The notes below the pieces were generated by a model. It had not been told where the DNA came from. It saw only the letters and a program-made list of their open reading frames with translations, and made no database searches. Of a stretch of 11,672 nt of DNA, positions 1-6,289 are shown in pieces. The position numbers and the translations under genes are program-made. This DNA is from an uncultured Ruminococcus sp. (GTDB lineage: Bacteria; Bacillota; Clostridia; Oscillospirales; CAG-272), in contig URUL01000065.1 of the NCBI GenBank assembly GCA_900551005.1, positions 1 through 11,672 of the forward strand, read 5' to 3'. How positions within the stretch are numbered: position 1 is the first letter of the stretch; each line of letters begins with the position of its first letter.

Positions 1-12
1 ATTATAACAAAA

Positions 13-60
13 ATAAGCATAGCTTTCTACTCCGAAATCTCAGAATAGGGCTACGCTTAT
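13..60. repeat. Imperfect long inverted repeat (hairpin) in leader region
   Basis: ATAAGCATAGC (13-23) and GCTACGCTTAT (50-60) are 11-bp arms complementary except for one A/C mismatch, with a 26-nt spacer that can itself pair partly (CTACTC against GAATAG). It could be a structured RNA, part of the 3' untranslated region of a gene left of the window, or a protein binding site in the mobile element. No gene is visible in 1-94. The pairing is seen directly; the function is unknown. Confidence 0.5.
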
Positions 61-152
61 ATTGTACCAAAGAAAAGGCTCGGCGAGGTCATCGAAAATC
101 AATGGGTCATTGTGACCCACTGATTTTTGCCTTCCCCCTTTGTCCGAAATCT
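31..152 (+). repeat. 10-bp direct repeat TCCGAAATCT (31-40 and 143-152)
   Basis: TCCGAAATCT occurs exactly at 31-40 and again at 143-152, one copy inside the loop of the first hairpin and one after the terminator. The second copy is also part of a local dyad, GAAATCT (146-152) with AGATTTC (162-168). Two exact copies within about 110 bp upstream of a polymerase-like gene could be binding sites, but chance is possible at this length. Confidence 0.35.
95..128 (+). terminator. Rho-independent terminator
   Basis: AAAATCA (95-101) and TGGGTCA (103-109) pair with TGACCCA (113-119) and TGATTTT (121-127) around a TTG loop, with one A/C mismatch, followed by a T5 run (124-128). The A-rich left side also allows termination in the minus direction. 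It probably ends transcription of a gene left of the window and insulates the promoter at 195-223. Confidence 0.75.
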
Positions 153-194
153 TTGAAGGACAGATTTCTCCTCCCGGAATTCACAAAGAGTTCC

Positions 195-223
195 TTGAAA
201 AAAGTCGCAAAAAATGGTAAAAT
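195..223 (+). promoter_or_regulatory. Sigma-A-type promoter of the polymerase-like gene
   Basis: The -35 box is TTGAAA (195-200) and the -10 box is TAAAAT (218-223), with exactly 17 bp between them and a TG one base upstream of the -10 box (extended -10). It lies about 30 bp upstream of the ATG at 254. The AGGAGGTG ribosome binding site at 241-248 supports that start. Confidence 0.8.
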
Positions 224-253
224 AGAAGCATCACAGAAGAAGGAGGTGTTACG

Positions 254-2416
254 ATGGCGACAAAGAAATACGAAGGCATGCGCATCATGTCCCTTGAAGG
301 CAGCGTGCTGTATAAAAACGAGGGCTTCACTGCCACCAAGGACGGCAAGCCCGATCCCCAAGCCTTCCGAGGCATTCTCGACGAGAGTCTTGATACCTTG
401 AAGCTCGCGGAGGTGTACGATCGGCATGAGGACGAGATCGGATATCCCTATCTCGATGGCAAGAAGCGTTTCTGCCGTGCCGTTGTAAACCTCTCCTTCA
501 ACAGAGCTGTCAAGGTCTACGAATCCTATGGCAACCGCTACGTTCTGAACGGATACACCGTGACCGACGAAGATATGCAAGACCACATCTGTGTCCGCAT
601 TGTCAATGGACGACCAACGCTGATCGCAATAGACGTATCCTTCCGTGAGAACAGCGGATATGCCCCCGTGGAAGAACCGATACCGGATGCCGTGCTCGGC
701 AAGTATTTCAGATACGATGTCGATACGCATTCATATAAGCGAAGCGACAAGACCATCCCCACGGACATCACCTGTCTGGAGATCCGTGAATACCTCTACA
801 CACACGGCTTCGGCATCGACGGCATCCATTACGTTCGTTATAAGAGAAGCGCGGGCGCGAGCCGTGACGGTCGCTGTCTGTTCATTGCCGAGCCTCTCTA
901 TGCCGATATGATGGCGTGGAGCTCCTGTGACCTCTCTGCAGATACTGCCTCCGACCAAGCCTCCTGGCAGGCGTATATCGCGCTCACCCTCAGTAGCATC
1001 GAGAACGTCATCAAGCTCCCCAAGAAGTCCATCCTCATCATCCGTGACCGAGTCAGCCGCTTCAAAGCAGATGCCGTCTGCGTTAAGGAAACAGACGCTC
1101 ACGACCTCATGGCAGAGGAAGAAGAAACCGAGATCGAAAACGTGATCTGGGACGGTGAGGCTCTGCTGGATGCAAGCGTGTTCTTTGAGAGCGGATATAA
1201 CGACCACGGAATGATGCTTCTGCGTAACCGTTTCTTCAAGACCTGCGCCTTCAATACCAACCTGCAGGACTGGTTCTTTGATAACGATATCGAGTACGTC
1301 AGCCAGCTCGCAGGCTACACCACGGCGAGAGATATCAAGGACGTCAAGCTGGTCATCACCGAGAGTAGCGTCAAGTATCTCAAATTCATGCCGAAGGATA
1401 TGCCCTTCGAGGAAAAGTGCAAGCACTTCCTTGACGCACTCTACGAGGGTAAGAATAACTCCGAGTTTGGTGTGGTCAAGGCAGACCATGATGCTCCCTT
1501 GATGCATGGAGATATGGCGTATACCAACTATCAGCTTCTCAACACCCTCGGGCTTACCCGTGAGGGTATCGGCAAGCTCCTCGAGCCGTCCTTCCGCTAT
1601 CTGCAGGATATGCTGGACAGATCTCCCGTTCTGCGTTATCAGATCAACATGACCACCGACCACGCCACCATTGCGGAACAGGAACTTCCCGACCTTGCCA
1701 AATACCGTCGGGATACCGTTCTCGACATGACCTGCCGCACGCCGCTGTTCGAGCAGACCGAGTTCTACAAATCCTTCCGCAGCGATACCACCAAGTATTT
1801 CAAGAGAAAGCTGAAGAAAGGACGAGTCGCCGTCTGCGGAAATTATCAGGTTCTGTTCGGCAACGCCTACGAATTTCTATTGGCACTCACCGACGAGAGC
1901 TACGAACCGACCGAGTCCTTTTCACTGGAGGACGGACAGGTATGCACCACGGGCTTCGCTCACGGCGAGATGGTGCTTTGCGCACGCAGTCCTCACATCA
2001 CCATGGGCAATCTCTACCTCGCAAAGAACGTGCATTGCTATGACCTTCTGCGTTATTTCAATCTCACGCCTAATATCATTTGTGTGAATGCAATTGAAAG
2101 TAATATCCAACAGAGGCTCAACGGTTGCGATTACGACTCCGACTCCATGCTCGTCACCAATGACGAATGGATCGTAAACGGTGTGGTCAACGCATACGAT
2201 ACTCTCAAAGTCCCCGTATGCAAGGCAGAGCCTGTCGGCAAGACCGAATACGTCAACATGCCAAAGAGCCTTGCGGGGCTCGACCAGACCATCGCAAAGA
2301 ATAAGATCGGAGAGATCGTCAATCTCTCGCAGTTCCTCAACTGTTTACTTTGGGAAGCCTATGTGACAGGAGAGAGCGAATACCATCCCTTGGATATCTT
2401 TGAGGTGTACACATGA
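254..2416 (+). CDS. Two-barrel (DPBB) RNA polymerase-like protein, YonO/RdRP type, 3'-truncated
   Basis: A 720-residue protein that I judge to be a single-chain nucleic-acid polymerase of the two double-psi beta-barrel superfamily, which includes phage SP-beta YonO and eukaryotic RNA-dependent RNA polymerases. Seen: a first-barrel-like stretch around residues 520-545 (GRVAVCGNYQVLFGN), then RSPHITMGN (578-586), matching the RNPxxHPGD region of eukaryotic RdRPs, then NGCDYDSDSM (623-632), matching the metal-binding DbDGD motif with D626, D628 and D630. The usual Gly of DxDGD is Ser629. A helix resembling the bridge region follows (about 678-705, containing NKIGEIVNLSQ). The first 500 residues are unassigned. 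YonO is about 900 residues, and here homology seems to stop shortly after residue 705, where the DNA switches to integrase sequence. The C-terminal helical part is therefore probably missing and activity is uncertain. Start choice: AGGAGGTG at 241-248 and the promoter at 195-223. By analogy it might transcribe element genes. Confidence 0.7.
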   Translation: MATKKYEGMRIMSLEGSVLYKNEGFTATKDGKPDPQAFRGILDESLDTLKLAEVYDRHEDEIGYPYLDGKKRFCRAVVNLSFNRAVKVYESYGNRYVLNGYTVTDEDMQDHICVRIVNGRPTLIAIDVSFRENSGYAPVEEPIPDAVLGKYFRYDVDTHSYKRSDKTIPTDITCLEIREYLYTHGFGIDGIHYVRYKRSAGASRDGRCLFIAEPLYADMMAWSSCDLSADTASDQASWQAYIALTLSSIENVIKLPKKSILIIRDRVSRFKADAVCVKETDAHDLMAEEEETEIENVIWDGEALLDASVFFESGYNDHGMMLLRNRFFKTCAFNTNLQDWFFDNDIEYVSQLAGYTTARDIKDVKLVITESSVKYLKFMPKDMPFEEKCKHFLDALYEGKNNSEFGVVKADHDAPLMHGDMAYTNYQLLNTLGLTREGIGKLLEPSFRYLQDMLDRSPVLRYQINMTTDHATIAEQELPDLAKYRRDTVLDMTCRTPLFEQTEFYKSFRSDTTKYFKRKLKKGRVAVCGNYQVLFGNAYEFLLALTDESYEPTESFSLEDGQVCTTGFAHGEMVLCARSPHITMGNLYLAKNVHCYDLLRYFNLTPNIICVNAIESNIQQRLNGCDYDSDSMLVTNDEWIVNGVVNAYDTLKVPVCKAEPVGKTEYVNMPKSLAGLDQTIAKNKIGEIVNLSQFLNCLLWEAYVTGESEYHPLDIFEVYT

Positions 2417-2574
2417 TGCTTCACGAAGCCCTTGACGCGGCGGTCAAGGAGAGGCTGCTGGCGAAAAACCCCACCAACGGCACGACCGTGCCCAAGTGCA
2501 ATTATCCCGAAAAGCAGATCCTCGGTGACAATCAGCTGGAAACCTTCCTCGAAGCCATCAAGGGGCATGAGTAT
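2407..2574 (+). pseudogene. Tyrosine recombinase (Tn916-type integrase) internal fragment
   Basis: The reading frame through 2413 encodes MLHEALDAAVKERLLAKNPT, then NGTTVPKCNYPEKQIL and a DNQLETFLEAIK segment. This matches the end of the core-binding domain, the NPT..G linker and the first strand of the catalytic domain in clostridial transposon integrases. The catalytic Arg, His-x-x-Arg and Tyr residues are absent, as is the N-terminal arm-binding domain, so the fragment is truncated at both ends. Upstream the frame closes at the TGA 2401-2403. Downstream it ends at the TAA 2596-2598 after non-integrase residues. The ATG at 2413 overlaps the polymerase-like stop as ATGA, probably by chance at a deletion junction. 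It is unlikely to be functional. Confidence 0.75.
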
Positions 2575-3063
2575 GCAAGGCATGTATTTATTGAATAATC
2601 ATCGCCAAATAGTGTTACCACCAGAGTTTCGTAATTAAACAATAGTGCTTGACATTCGCCAAAAAGAAGAATATCCAATGATGATCCGTCCCAATATCGA
2701 TGCTCGATTTTATTACGCAACCCAATGAAAAAGTTTAAATTAGCAACAGTTGCTTCTGACAAATTGGGATAGGCTTTTCTCATTTTCTGATATTCTTTAA
2801 TGCATTCAGCTAACTCCCACGCCTTCTTCTCACCATCAATTTTTTTATAGCGTCCATTTTTTTTCTTTGTAAAAATACTTTTCGCCAATTTCGCTTTGAA
2901 AGAAGGCATGAAATAATTTTGTCCAAGCAATAATCATAAGGACTATATAATTTTCAATTCTAAACATAGTGCGAGGACGATTATAGGTTTCAACAGCAGT
3001 CAGGGCGCTATTTATGGATCCATCCAAAATGCTTTTTGCTTTGCCTAGTCTTAAAATAATCAT
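2532..3063 (-). pseudogene. DUF3644-like (HEPN-like) gene, frameshifted and 3'-truncated
   Basis: The gene starts at the ATG 3061-3063 behind AAAGGA and encodes LGKAKSILDGSINSALTAVE, a RENYIVLMIIAWTKLFHAFF-like segment and SEIGEKYFYKEK. It then shifts frame at a run of eight A (plus-strand T8, 2857-2864). With seven A it would continue as NGRYKKIDGEKKAWELAECI and so on. As it stands, the first frame stops at 2845. The second part holds GLRNKIEHR, an R-x4-H motif like the catalytic motif of HEPN ribonucleases. I recognise the family as DUF3644; the HEPN link is inference. Near 2570 the frame enters integrase sequence and stops at 2532, so the C-terminus is lost. Its GC content is much lower than that of the polymerase-like gene. 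No convincing promoter lies between its ATG and the terminator at 3089-3124. Probably a dead abortive-infection or toxin-type gene. A sequencing error in the A8 tract is the alternative for the frameshift. Confidence 0.6.
2564..2584. repeat. GGCATG direct repeat at the integrase/DUF3644 junction
   Basis: GGCATG occurs at 2564-2569 and again at 2579-2584, bracketing the point where integrase homology (plus strand, up to about EAIK at 2551-2562) gives way to the DUF3644-like reading frame (minus strand, homology to about 2570). Short homology at a breakpoint fits illegitimate recombination. It could be coincidence. Confidence 0.3.
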
Positions 3064-3088
3064 TATATAATCCTTTCTTGATGTAATG

Positions 3089-3124
3089 AAAAAGCCGCAA
3101 AGTAATCCTACTTTGCGGCTTTTT
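3089..3124 (-). terminator. Strong bidirectional Rho-independent terminator
   Basis: GCCGCAAAGTA (3094-3104) and TACTTTGCGGC (3109-3119) form a perfect 11-bp stem with a 4-nt loop, flanked by A5 (3089-3093) and T5 (3120-3124). It lies directly after the serine recombinase stop codon, so it ends that minus-strand unit. It would also stop plus-strand transcription coming from the left, and it separates the recombinase from the DUF3644-like remnant. Confidence 0.9.
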
Positions 3125-3126
3125 GT

Positions 3127-3140
3127 GCGGTCAAAACCGC
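3127..3140. repeat. Short palindrome GCGGT-CAAA-ACCGC at the recombinase 3' end
   Basis: A perfect 5-bp dyad with a 4-nt spacer overlaps the recombinase stop codon (TGA on the minus strand, 3131-3133). It may simply add a small hairpin before the terminator. A site for recombinase binding is possible, but nothing in the sequence shows it. Confidence 0.35.
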
Positions 3141-4636
3141 GATTTTGGTCGCCCACATGCGATTATATCCGAACCGTTGAGTGTTGCATTTATATCGGAA
3201 AATCGCACAATTGTGCTTGTGTTGGGATAATTGCAGTTGATAAGCAGTTTATTATCGTAAACAAACACAGAATTCAAAAATGTGTCGATCAGTCGTTTCC
3301 GGTGGGACAGTTCGTTTATGTTCAAATTACGCAGACGCTCAAACCAAAATCGTACTTGGTCCTCATTCAGTAACGGGCGTCGGATGCTCTCCTTGGCGAT
3401 CTCGATTTCAATATCTTTTTTCTTGCTTTCCAATTCTTCAAGCCGTTGCTTGGTAGACTGGGTGAAAATCCCTTGTTCTATGGCAGCAAGAATATTGTCA
3501 ATGGACTTGTTGAGTTCCGCTAATGATTGATTCAAATGTGGGATCACCGTATTTTCAGCAGTCTGGAACTCCATGAATGCGTGAACGATATCATCGATAA
3601 AGCATGCGTCTTCAAGCTTTTTCCGAATCTCCAAAACAACAAGGTTTTCAATCCAGTCCTTTTTTATTGATTTTTTTCGGCATCCGCCGTGTCGTTTTGC
3701 GTTGGTACACTTGTAGTAATGGTGAACCGCACCGCTTCGGCTTGTGCCGCATTCACCGACCATCAAGGATTCACATTCGCCGCAAAACAGCTTTGTAGTC
3801 AGGAGATAATCGTCTTCCGCTTTGTGACGGGCGGGGGCCTTTTTGTTTTTTGCAATTTTCTCCTGTACACGGTCAAACAGATCTTGGGGAACCAGCGCGG
3901 GAATTCCGTTCGGAATTACGATGTCGCGGTATCTATACTCTCCGATGTATTTCCGATTGGAGAGCATCCGTGAAACGCTGTCTATGTCGATATCTCCGCC
4001 TCGTTTGTTTTTGAGTCCGTGTTGATTCAGAACGGCAGCGATTTCACTCATTGTCAGACCTTCATCGTAATGTCGAAAGGCTTCTAAAACGAATGGGGCA
4101 GTTAAAGAGTCCGCGACATAATGCTGTTCCTTATCGGCATAATATCCGATCGGCATTGTCCCACCGTTATACTTGCATTTGAGCGCATTTTCGGTGTGCC
4201 CGCGCAGTACCTTTTCAGACAAATCGGCGGAATAGTATTCTGCCATGCCTTCAAGTAACGATTCCAGCAGAATTCCTTCGGCGCCGTCGGAGATGCGCTC
4301 TACGGCAGACATTACCTTAATGCCGTTCTTTTTTAGTAGCGCTTTGTAGTGAGCGGAGTCGTAACGGTTACGGGCGAAACGGTCGAGCTTCCATACGATA
4401 ACCAAATTGAAGTTGCGCTTTGCGCTGTCTTTGATCATGCGCTGAAAATCCGGACGGCGGTCTGTTTTGGCAGAAAAGGCACGGTCAATGTACTCACCGA
4501 CAACCGAAATTCCGTTCTTCTTTGCAAAAGCATAACACTCTCGCATCTGTCCCTCAATGGATTCTTCGCGCTGATTTTCACTGGAATAGCGGGCGTAAAT
4601 CACCGCCACCAGTCCTTCGACTTCTTTCTTTGCCAC
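3131..4636 (-). CDS. Large serine recombinase
   Basis: A 501-residue site-specific DNA recombinase of the resolvase/invertase superfamily, large-serine (integrase/transposase) branch. Such enzymes cut both strands at att sites through a phosphoserine link. Seen: the catalytic domain with YARYSS (nucleophile Ser18, Arg16), DRRPDFQRM (59-67) and KLDRFARNR (83-91); a recombinase domain around 155-265 (NGGTMPIGY; TMSEIAAVLNQHG); a zinc ribbon with C285, C288, C310 and C319; and a charged coiled coil at about 366-420. Length and domain order are normal, so it is probably active. The start is GTG (4634-4636), chosen because AAAGGAAGTGA lies just upstream and YARYSS falls at the usual distance. It has its own promoter (4660-4688) and ends at the 3089-3124 terminator. 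Genes for a sigma-like protein and a LexA-like repressor lie upstream on the same strand, suggesting controlled excision or integration. It may have mobilised the neighbouring DNA; att sites were not identified. Confidence 0.93.
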   Translation of the reverse strand: MAKKEVEGLVAVIYARYSSENQREESIEGQMRECYAFAKKNGISVVGEYIDRAFSAKTDRRPDFQRMIKDSAKRNFNLVIVWKLDRFARNRYDSAHYKALLKKNGIKVMSAVERISDGAEGILLESLLEGMAEYYSADLSEKVLRGHTENALKCKYNGGTMPIGYYADKEQHYVADSLTAPFVLEAFRHYDEGLTMSEIAAVLNQHGLKNKRGGDIDIDSVSRMLSNRKYIGEYRYRDIVIPNGIPALVPQDLFDRVQEKIAKNKKAPARHKAEDDYLLTTKLFCGECESLMVGECGTSRSGAVHHYYKCTNAKRHGGCRKKSIKKDWIENLVVLEIRKKLEDACFIDDIVHAFMEFQTAENTVIPHLNQSLAELNKSIDNILAAIEQGIFTQSTKQRLEELESKKKDIEIEIAKESIRRPLLNEDQVRFWFERLRNLNINELSHRKRLIDTFLNSVFVYDNKLLINCNYPNTSTIVRFSDINATLNGSDIIACGRPKSRF

Positions 4637-4659
4637 CAGCTCACTTCCTTTCTGCTTAT

Positions 4660-4688
4660 AGTATAGGGCTTTTATGATTTCCGTGCAA
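4660..4688 (-). promoter_or_regulatory. Promoter of the serine recombinase
   Basis: On the minus strand the -35 box is TTGCAC (4683-4688) and the -10 box is TATACT (4660-4665), 17 bp apart, about 24 bp before the GTG start. It fills most of the 66-bp gap after the sigma-like gene, so the recombinase can be expressed apart from the upstream pair. Confidence 0.6.
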
Positions 4689-4699
4689 ATGTGCGGAAA
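4678..4699. promoter_or_regulatory. Inverted repeat over the recombinase -35 box (operator candidate)
   Basis: TTTCCG (4678-4683) and CGGAAA (4694-4699) flank a 10-bp spacer. Inner bases GCA and TGC can pair as well with one bulged T, giving a compact hairpin. It overlaps the -35 element TTGCAC, so a bound protein would block or alter initiation. No T run follows in the minus direction, which argues against a terminator. Confidence 0.4.
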
Positions 4700-4702
4700 A
4701 GA

Positions 4703-5602
4703 TTATTTTGCATTGGTACCCATTTGGCTGACAACTTGCTTTTTTATCCGTGCAATTCGTTTCTGCATCCCGCCCGCGGTTTTATAACCGTAAGCATTCG
4801 CAAGGGCGGCATAGGTTTCACCGTTCGCATGGCGAATCAGAATCTCACGGTCGGTTTCACTCAGCAGGGAAAGACATTGTTGCACCATGATACGGTCTGT
4901 GATCTCTGCAACCATATCATCCGACGATGCAATTTCAAGCGGTGTAGCCTTGCCGTTTTCATCCTTCGGACCGCCGGTTTCTATCGACACTTTTTCAACG
5001 ATTGCTCCGTTTTTTGTATGTTCAATTTTTCTCGCCGCACTGATTAAAGAACGATTTTCGGGCTTGCTCCGGTTGTAATCTTCGTATGCCGGCATGGATT
5101 TTGTCAGTTCTGCGATCTCTGGCAGGGAGAGCAGATACGCCCATATATCCCATTCGCGTTTGAGAAGCTCATTACAGTTGTCTGCATCAATGCCGTATTG
5201 TGCCATTGCCTCAATGAATGCTGTTTTGAGTTCCGGAGAGGCATTGATGATGGCGGTATAATAGCCAACAGCTTTGTAGCATCCCTCGTATGTCAGCGAA
5301 ACCGGATCATCGGTTTTTGAAAAATCGGAGGGTGGAAAAGAGAGCTTCAGATCGTGCCGTGTGTCAAGGCTTGTCCCTTTTACGATACGATAGATTTCTT
5401 TTAGATAGTCCTGTGCTTCTTCACACCAATTTGTCGTATCGACATTCGGCAACACCTCGGATATATCCAGTCGATCAGCCATATTGCGTTCCGCTACTTC
5501 TTTGGCAGTGCCGTTTTGAAGAGTTGATACGATTATGTCAACAATCTGCCGGGGGAGGGATAGAGGTTCTTCGTGCGAGTGAAGCTGTTTTTGTTCGGTC
5601 AT
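4703..5602 (-). CDS. Hypothetical protein with sigma-70 region-4-like C-terminal HTH
   Basis: A 299-residue soluble protein. The last 55 or so residues (about 238-292) resemble sigma-70 region 4: LSLLSETDREIL, then GETYAALANAYGYKTAGGMQ and KRIARIKKQV, the usual LSxxEREvl...GxSyxEIAxxLG...vkxRlxRar layout. The first 235 residues match no family I know and are acidic and helical. No sigma region 2 is recognisable, so it is not a standard sigma factor. It may be a DNA-binding accessory regulator. The start ATG overlaps the repressor stop by 4 bp (ATGA) and has AAAGGA 6 bp upstream, so translation is probably coupled and the gene shares the repressor promoter at 6245-6273. The recombinase promoter lies right after its stop. 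A role in activating or directing the recombinase is inference. Confidence 0.75.
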   Translation of the reverse strand: MTEQKQLHSHEEPLSLPRQIVDIIVSTLQNGTAKEVAERNMADRLDISEVLPNVDTTNWCEEAQDYLKEIYRIVKGTSLDTRHDLKLSFPPSDFSKTDDPVSLTYEGCYKAVGYYTAIINASPELKTAFIEAMAQYGIDADNCNELLKREWDIWAYLLSLPEIAELTKSMPAYEDYNRSKPENRSLISAARKIEHTKNGAIVEKVSIETGGPKDENGKATPLEIASSDDMVAEITDRIMVQQCLSLLSETDREILIRHANGETYAALANAYGYKTAGGMQKRIARIKKQVVSQMGTNAK

Positions 5603-6210
5603 TTGAGATCCTTTATCAGTTTCAGGGCAATGCCCTGAATGGATAGTTGTTTCGGATGAATGATTCGTTTGCTGTCTGTATAAGTATGATTTTCCGCATA
5701 CAATACCGGTTTTCCGTCCTCAAAACGAATCCGTTTCAGCGTGTTGCCCTCTTCGGTTAATGCAACAACGATTTGCCCGTCGGTGGCTTCGGATTTTCGC
5801 TTTACAAGAATTAAGTCGCCCTGCTCAATGCCGAGGTCAATCATGGAATCTCCGTAGGCACGGAGTAAAAAACACTCACCGTCAACCCATTCCTCCGGTA
5901 TGGCAAGGTAACCATCAGTATGTTGCTCCTGCTCCTCGGGCGATCCGCAGATAACAGCACCGAGAATCGGAAGGCGGCGGAATCCTGACTTCATTTTTTC
6001 CTGCCCGGCAATCGCAAGCGTTCCTTTGCCGGAATAAGTAATAATACCTCTCTCGTTGAGCCGTGTAAGATAACGATAGCCGACCGATTTGCTCATATTC
6101 ATGTAATTCAGAATTTCCGAAAATTTTGGCGACTCGCCGTTGTTTTCGTGAATGTAATCGGTGATATACGCCGCCATTGCTTGTAGTTTGTTTTCGTCTA
6201 ATACTTTCAT
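5599..6210 (-). CDS. LexA-like transcriptional repressor (S24 self-cleaving)
   Basis: A 203-residue LexA/phage-repressor-type protein. Seen: an N-terminal winged-helix region (about 8-68; SPKFSEILNYM, MSKSVGYRYLTRLNERGII); a linker with cleavage site VICGSP (scissile bond inferred as Cys88-Gly89 in place of LexA's Ala-Gly); and the catalytic Ser in GDSM (Ser122) and Lys in TLKR (Lys159). The Ser-to-Lys distance of 37 residues equals that of E. coli LexA (119/156). The family binds operators as a dimer and cleaves itself when RecA-ssDNA filaments form, linking its targets to DNA damage. Start: ATG at 6208-6210 with GGAGAG just upstream. Promoter TTGACA-N17-TATACT lies in the divergent region with dyad operator candidates, so autorepression is likely. 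It is translationally coupled to the sigma-like gene. It is more likely an element-borne regulator than the host LexA, given its neighbours and cleavage site. Confidence 0.88.
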   Translation of the reverse strand: MKVLDENKLQAMAAYITDYIHENNGESPKFSEILNYMNMSKSVGYRYLTRLNERGIITYSGKGTLAIAGQEKMKSGFRRLPILGAVICGSPEEQEQHTDGYLAIPEEWVDGECFLLRAYGDSMIDLGIEQGDLILVKRKSEATDGQIVVALTEEGNTLKRIRFEDGKPVLYAENHTYTDSKRIIHPKQLSIQGIALKLIKDLK

Positions 6211-6224
6211 ACACTCTCCATATC

Positions 6225-6239
6225 ATAACAAGTGGTTCT
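6225..6239. promoter_or_regulatory. Second operator candidate, ATAAC-N5-GTTCT
   Basis: The sequence has the same 15-bp layout as the site at 6253-6267 with one arm imperfect (ATAAC instead of AGAAC). It starts 28 bp away and falls near the expected transcription start of the repressor gene. Paired sites of this kind suit cooperative autorepression by the LexA-like protein. Confidence 0.5.
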
Positions 6240-6244
6240 CTTAT

Positions 6245-6273
6245 AGTATAGCAGAACTTTTGGTTCTTGTCAA
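6245..6273 (-). promoter_or_regulatory. Near-consensus promoter of the repressor/sigma-like operon
   Basis: On the minus strand the -35 box TTGACA (6268-6273) is a perfect consensus and the -10 box TATACT (6245-6250) follows after exactly 17 bp. The ATG of the repressor is 35 bp past the -10 box. Such a strong promoter fits a unit held down by its own product. Confidence 0.85.
6253..6267. promoter_or_regulatory. Operator candidate, perfect dyad AGAAC-N5-GTTCT
   Basis: A perfect 5-bp-arm dyad fills the spacer between the -35 and -10 boxes of the repressor promoter. It resembles the Gram-positive LexA box (GAAC-N4-GTTC) but has a 5-bp spacer. The position predicts steric repression, most likely by the LexA-like protein. 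Binding is inference. Confidence 0.65.
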
Positions 6274-6289
6274 TAGAAAAATCAAAACA

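Noticed and set aside
107..730. Long open frame on the minus strand (207 codons) opposite the leader and the polymerase-like gene
   Set aside because: It overlaps the well-supported plus-strand gene with its promoter and ribosome binding site; the product has no recognisable motif, and its length reflects the GC-rich codon usage of the opposite strand.
731..1663. 310-codon minus-strand open frame inside the polymerase-like gene
   Set aside because: It is entirely antisense to the conserved plus-strand frame, has low-complexity hydrophobic/acidic content typical of a shadow frame, and shows no ribosome binding site or family signature.
2413..2598. A genuine small gene translationally coupled (ATGA) to the polymerase-like gene
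   Set aside because: Residues match the internal part of a clostridial integrase with both ends missing, so the ATGA overlap is more simply a by-product of a deletion junction.
4678..4699. Rho-independent terminator after the sigma-like gene
   Set aside because: The dyad is short and bulged and is not followed by a T run in the minus direction. It overlaps a promoter -35 box, so an operator reading is preferred.
5599..6210. The repressor as the host's housekeeping LexA
   Set aside because: The Cys-Gly cleavage site, divergent HTH, 5-bp operator spacer and co-transcription with element genes point to an element-borne paralogue.
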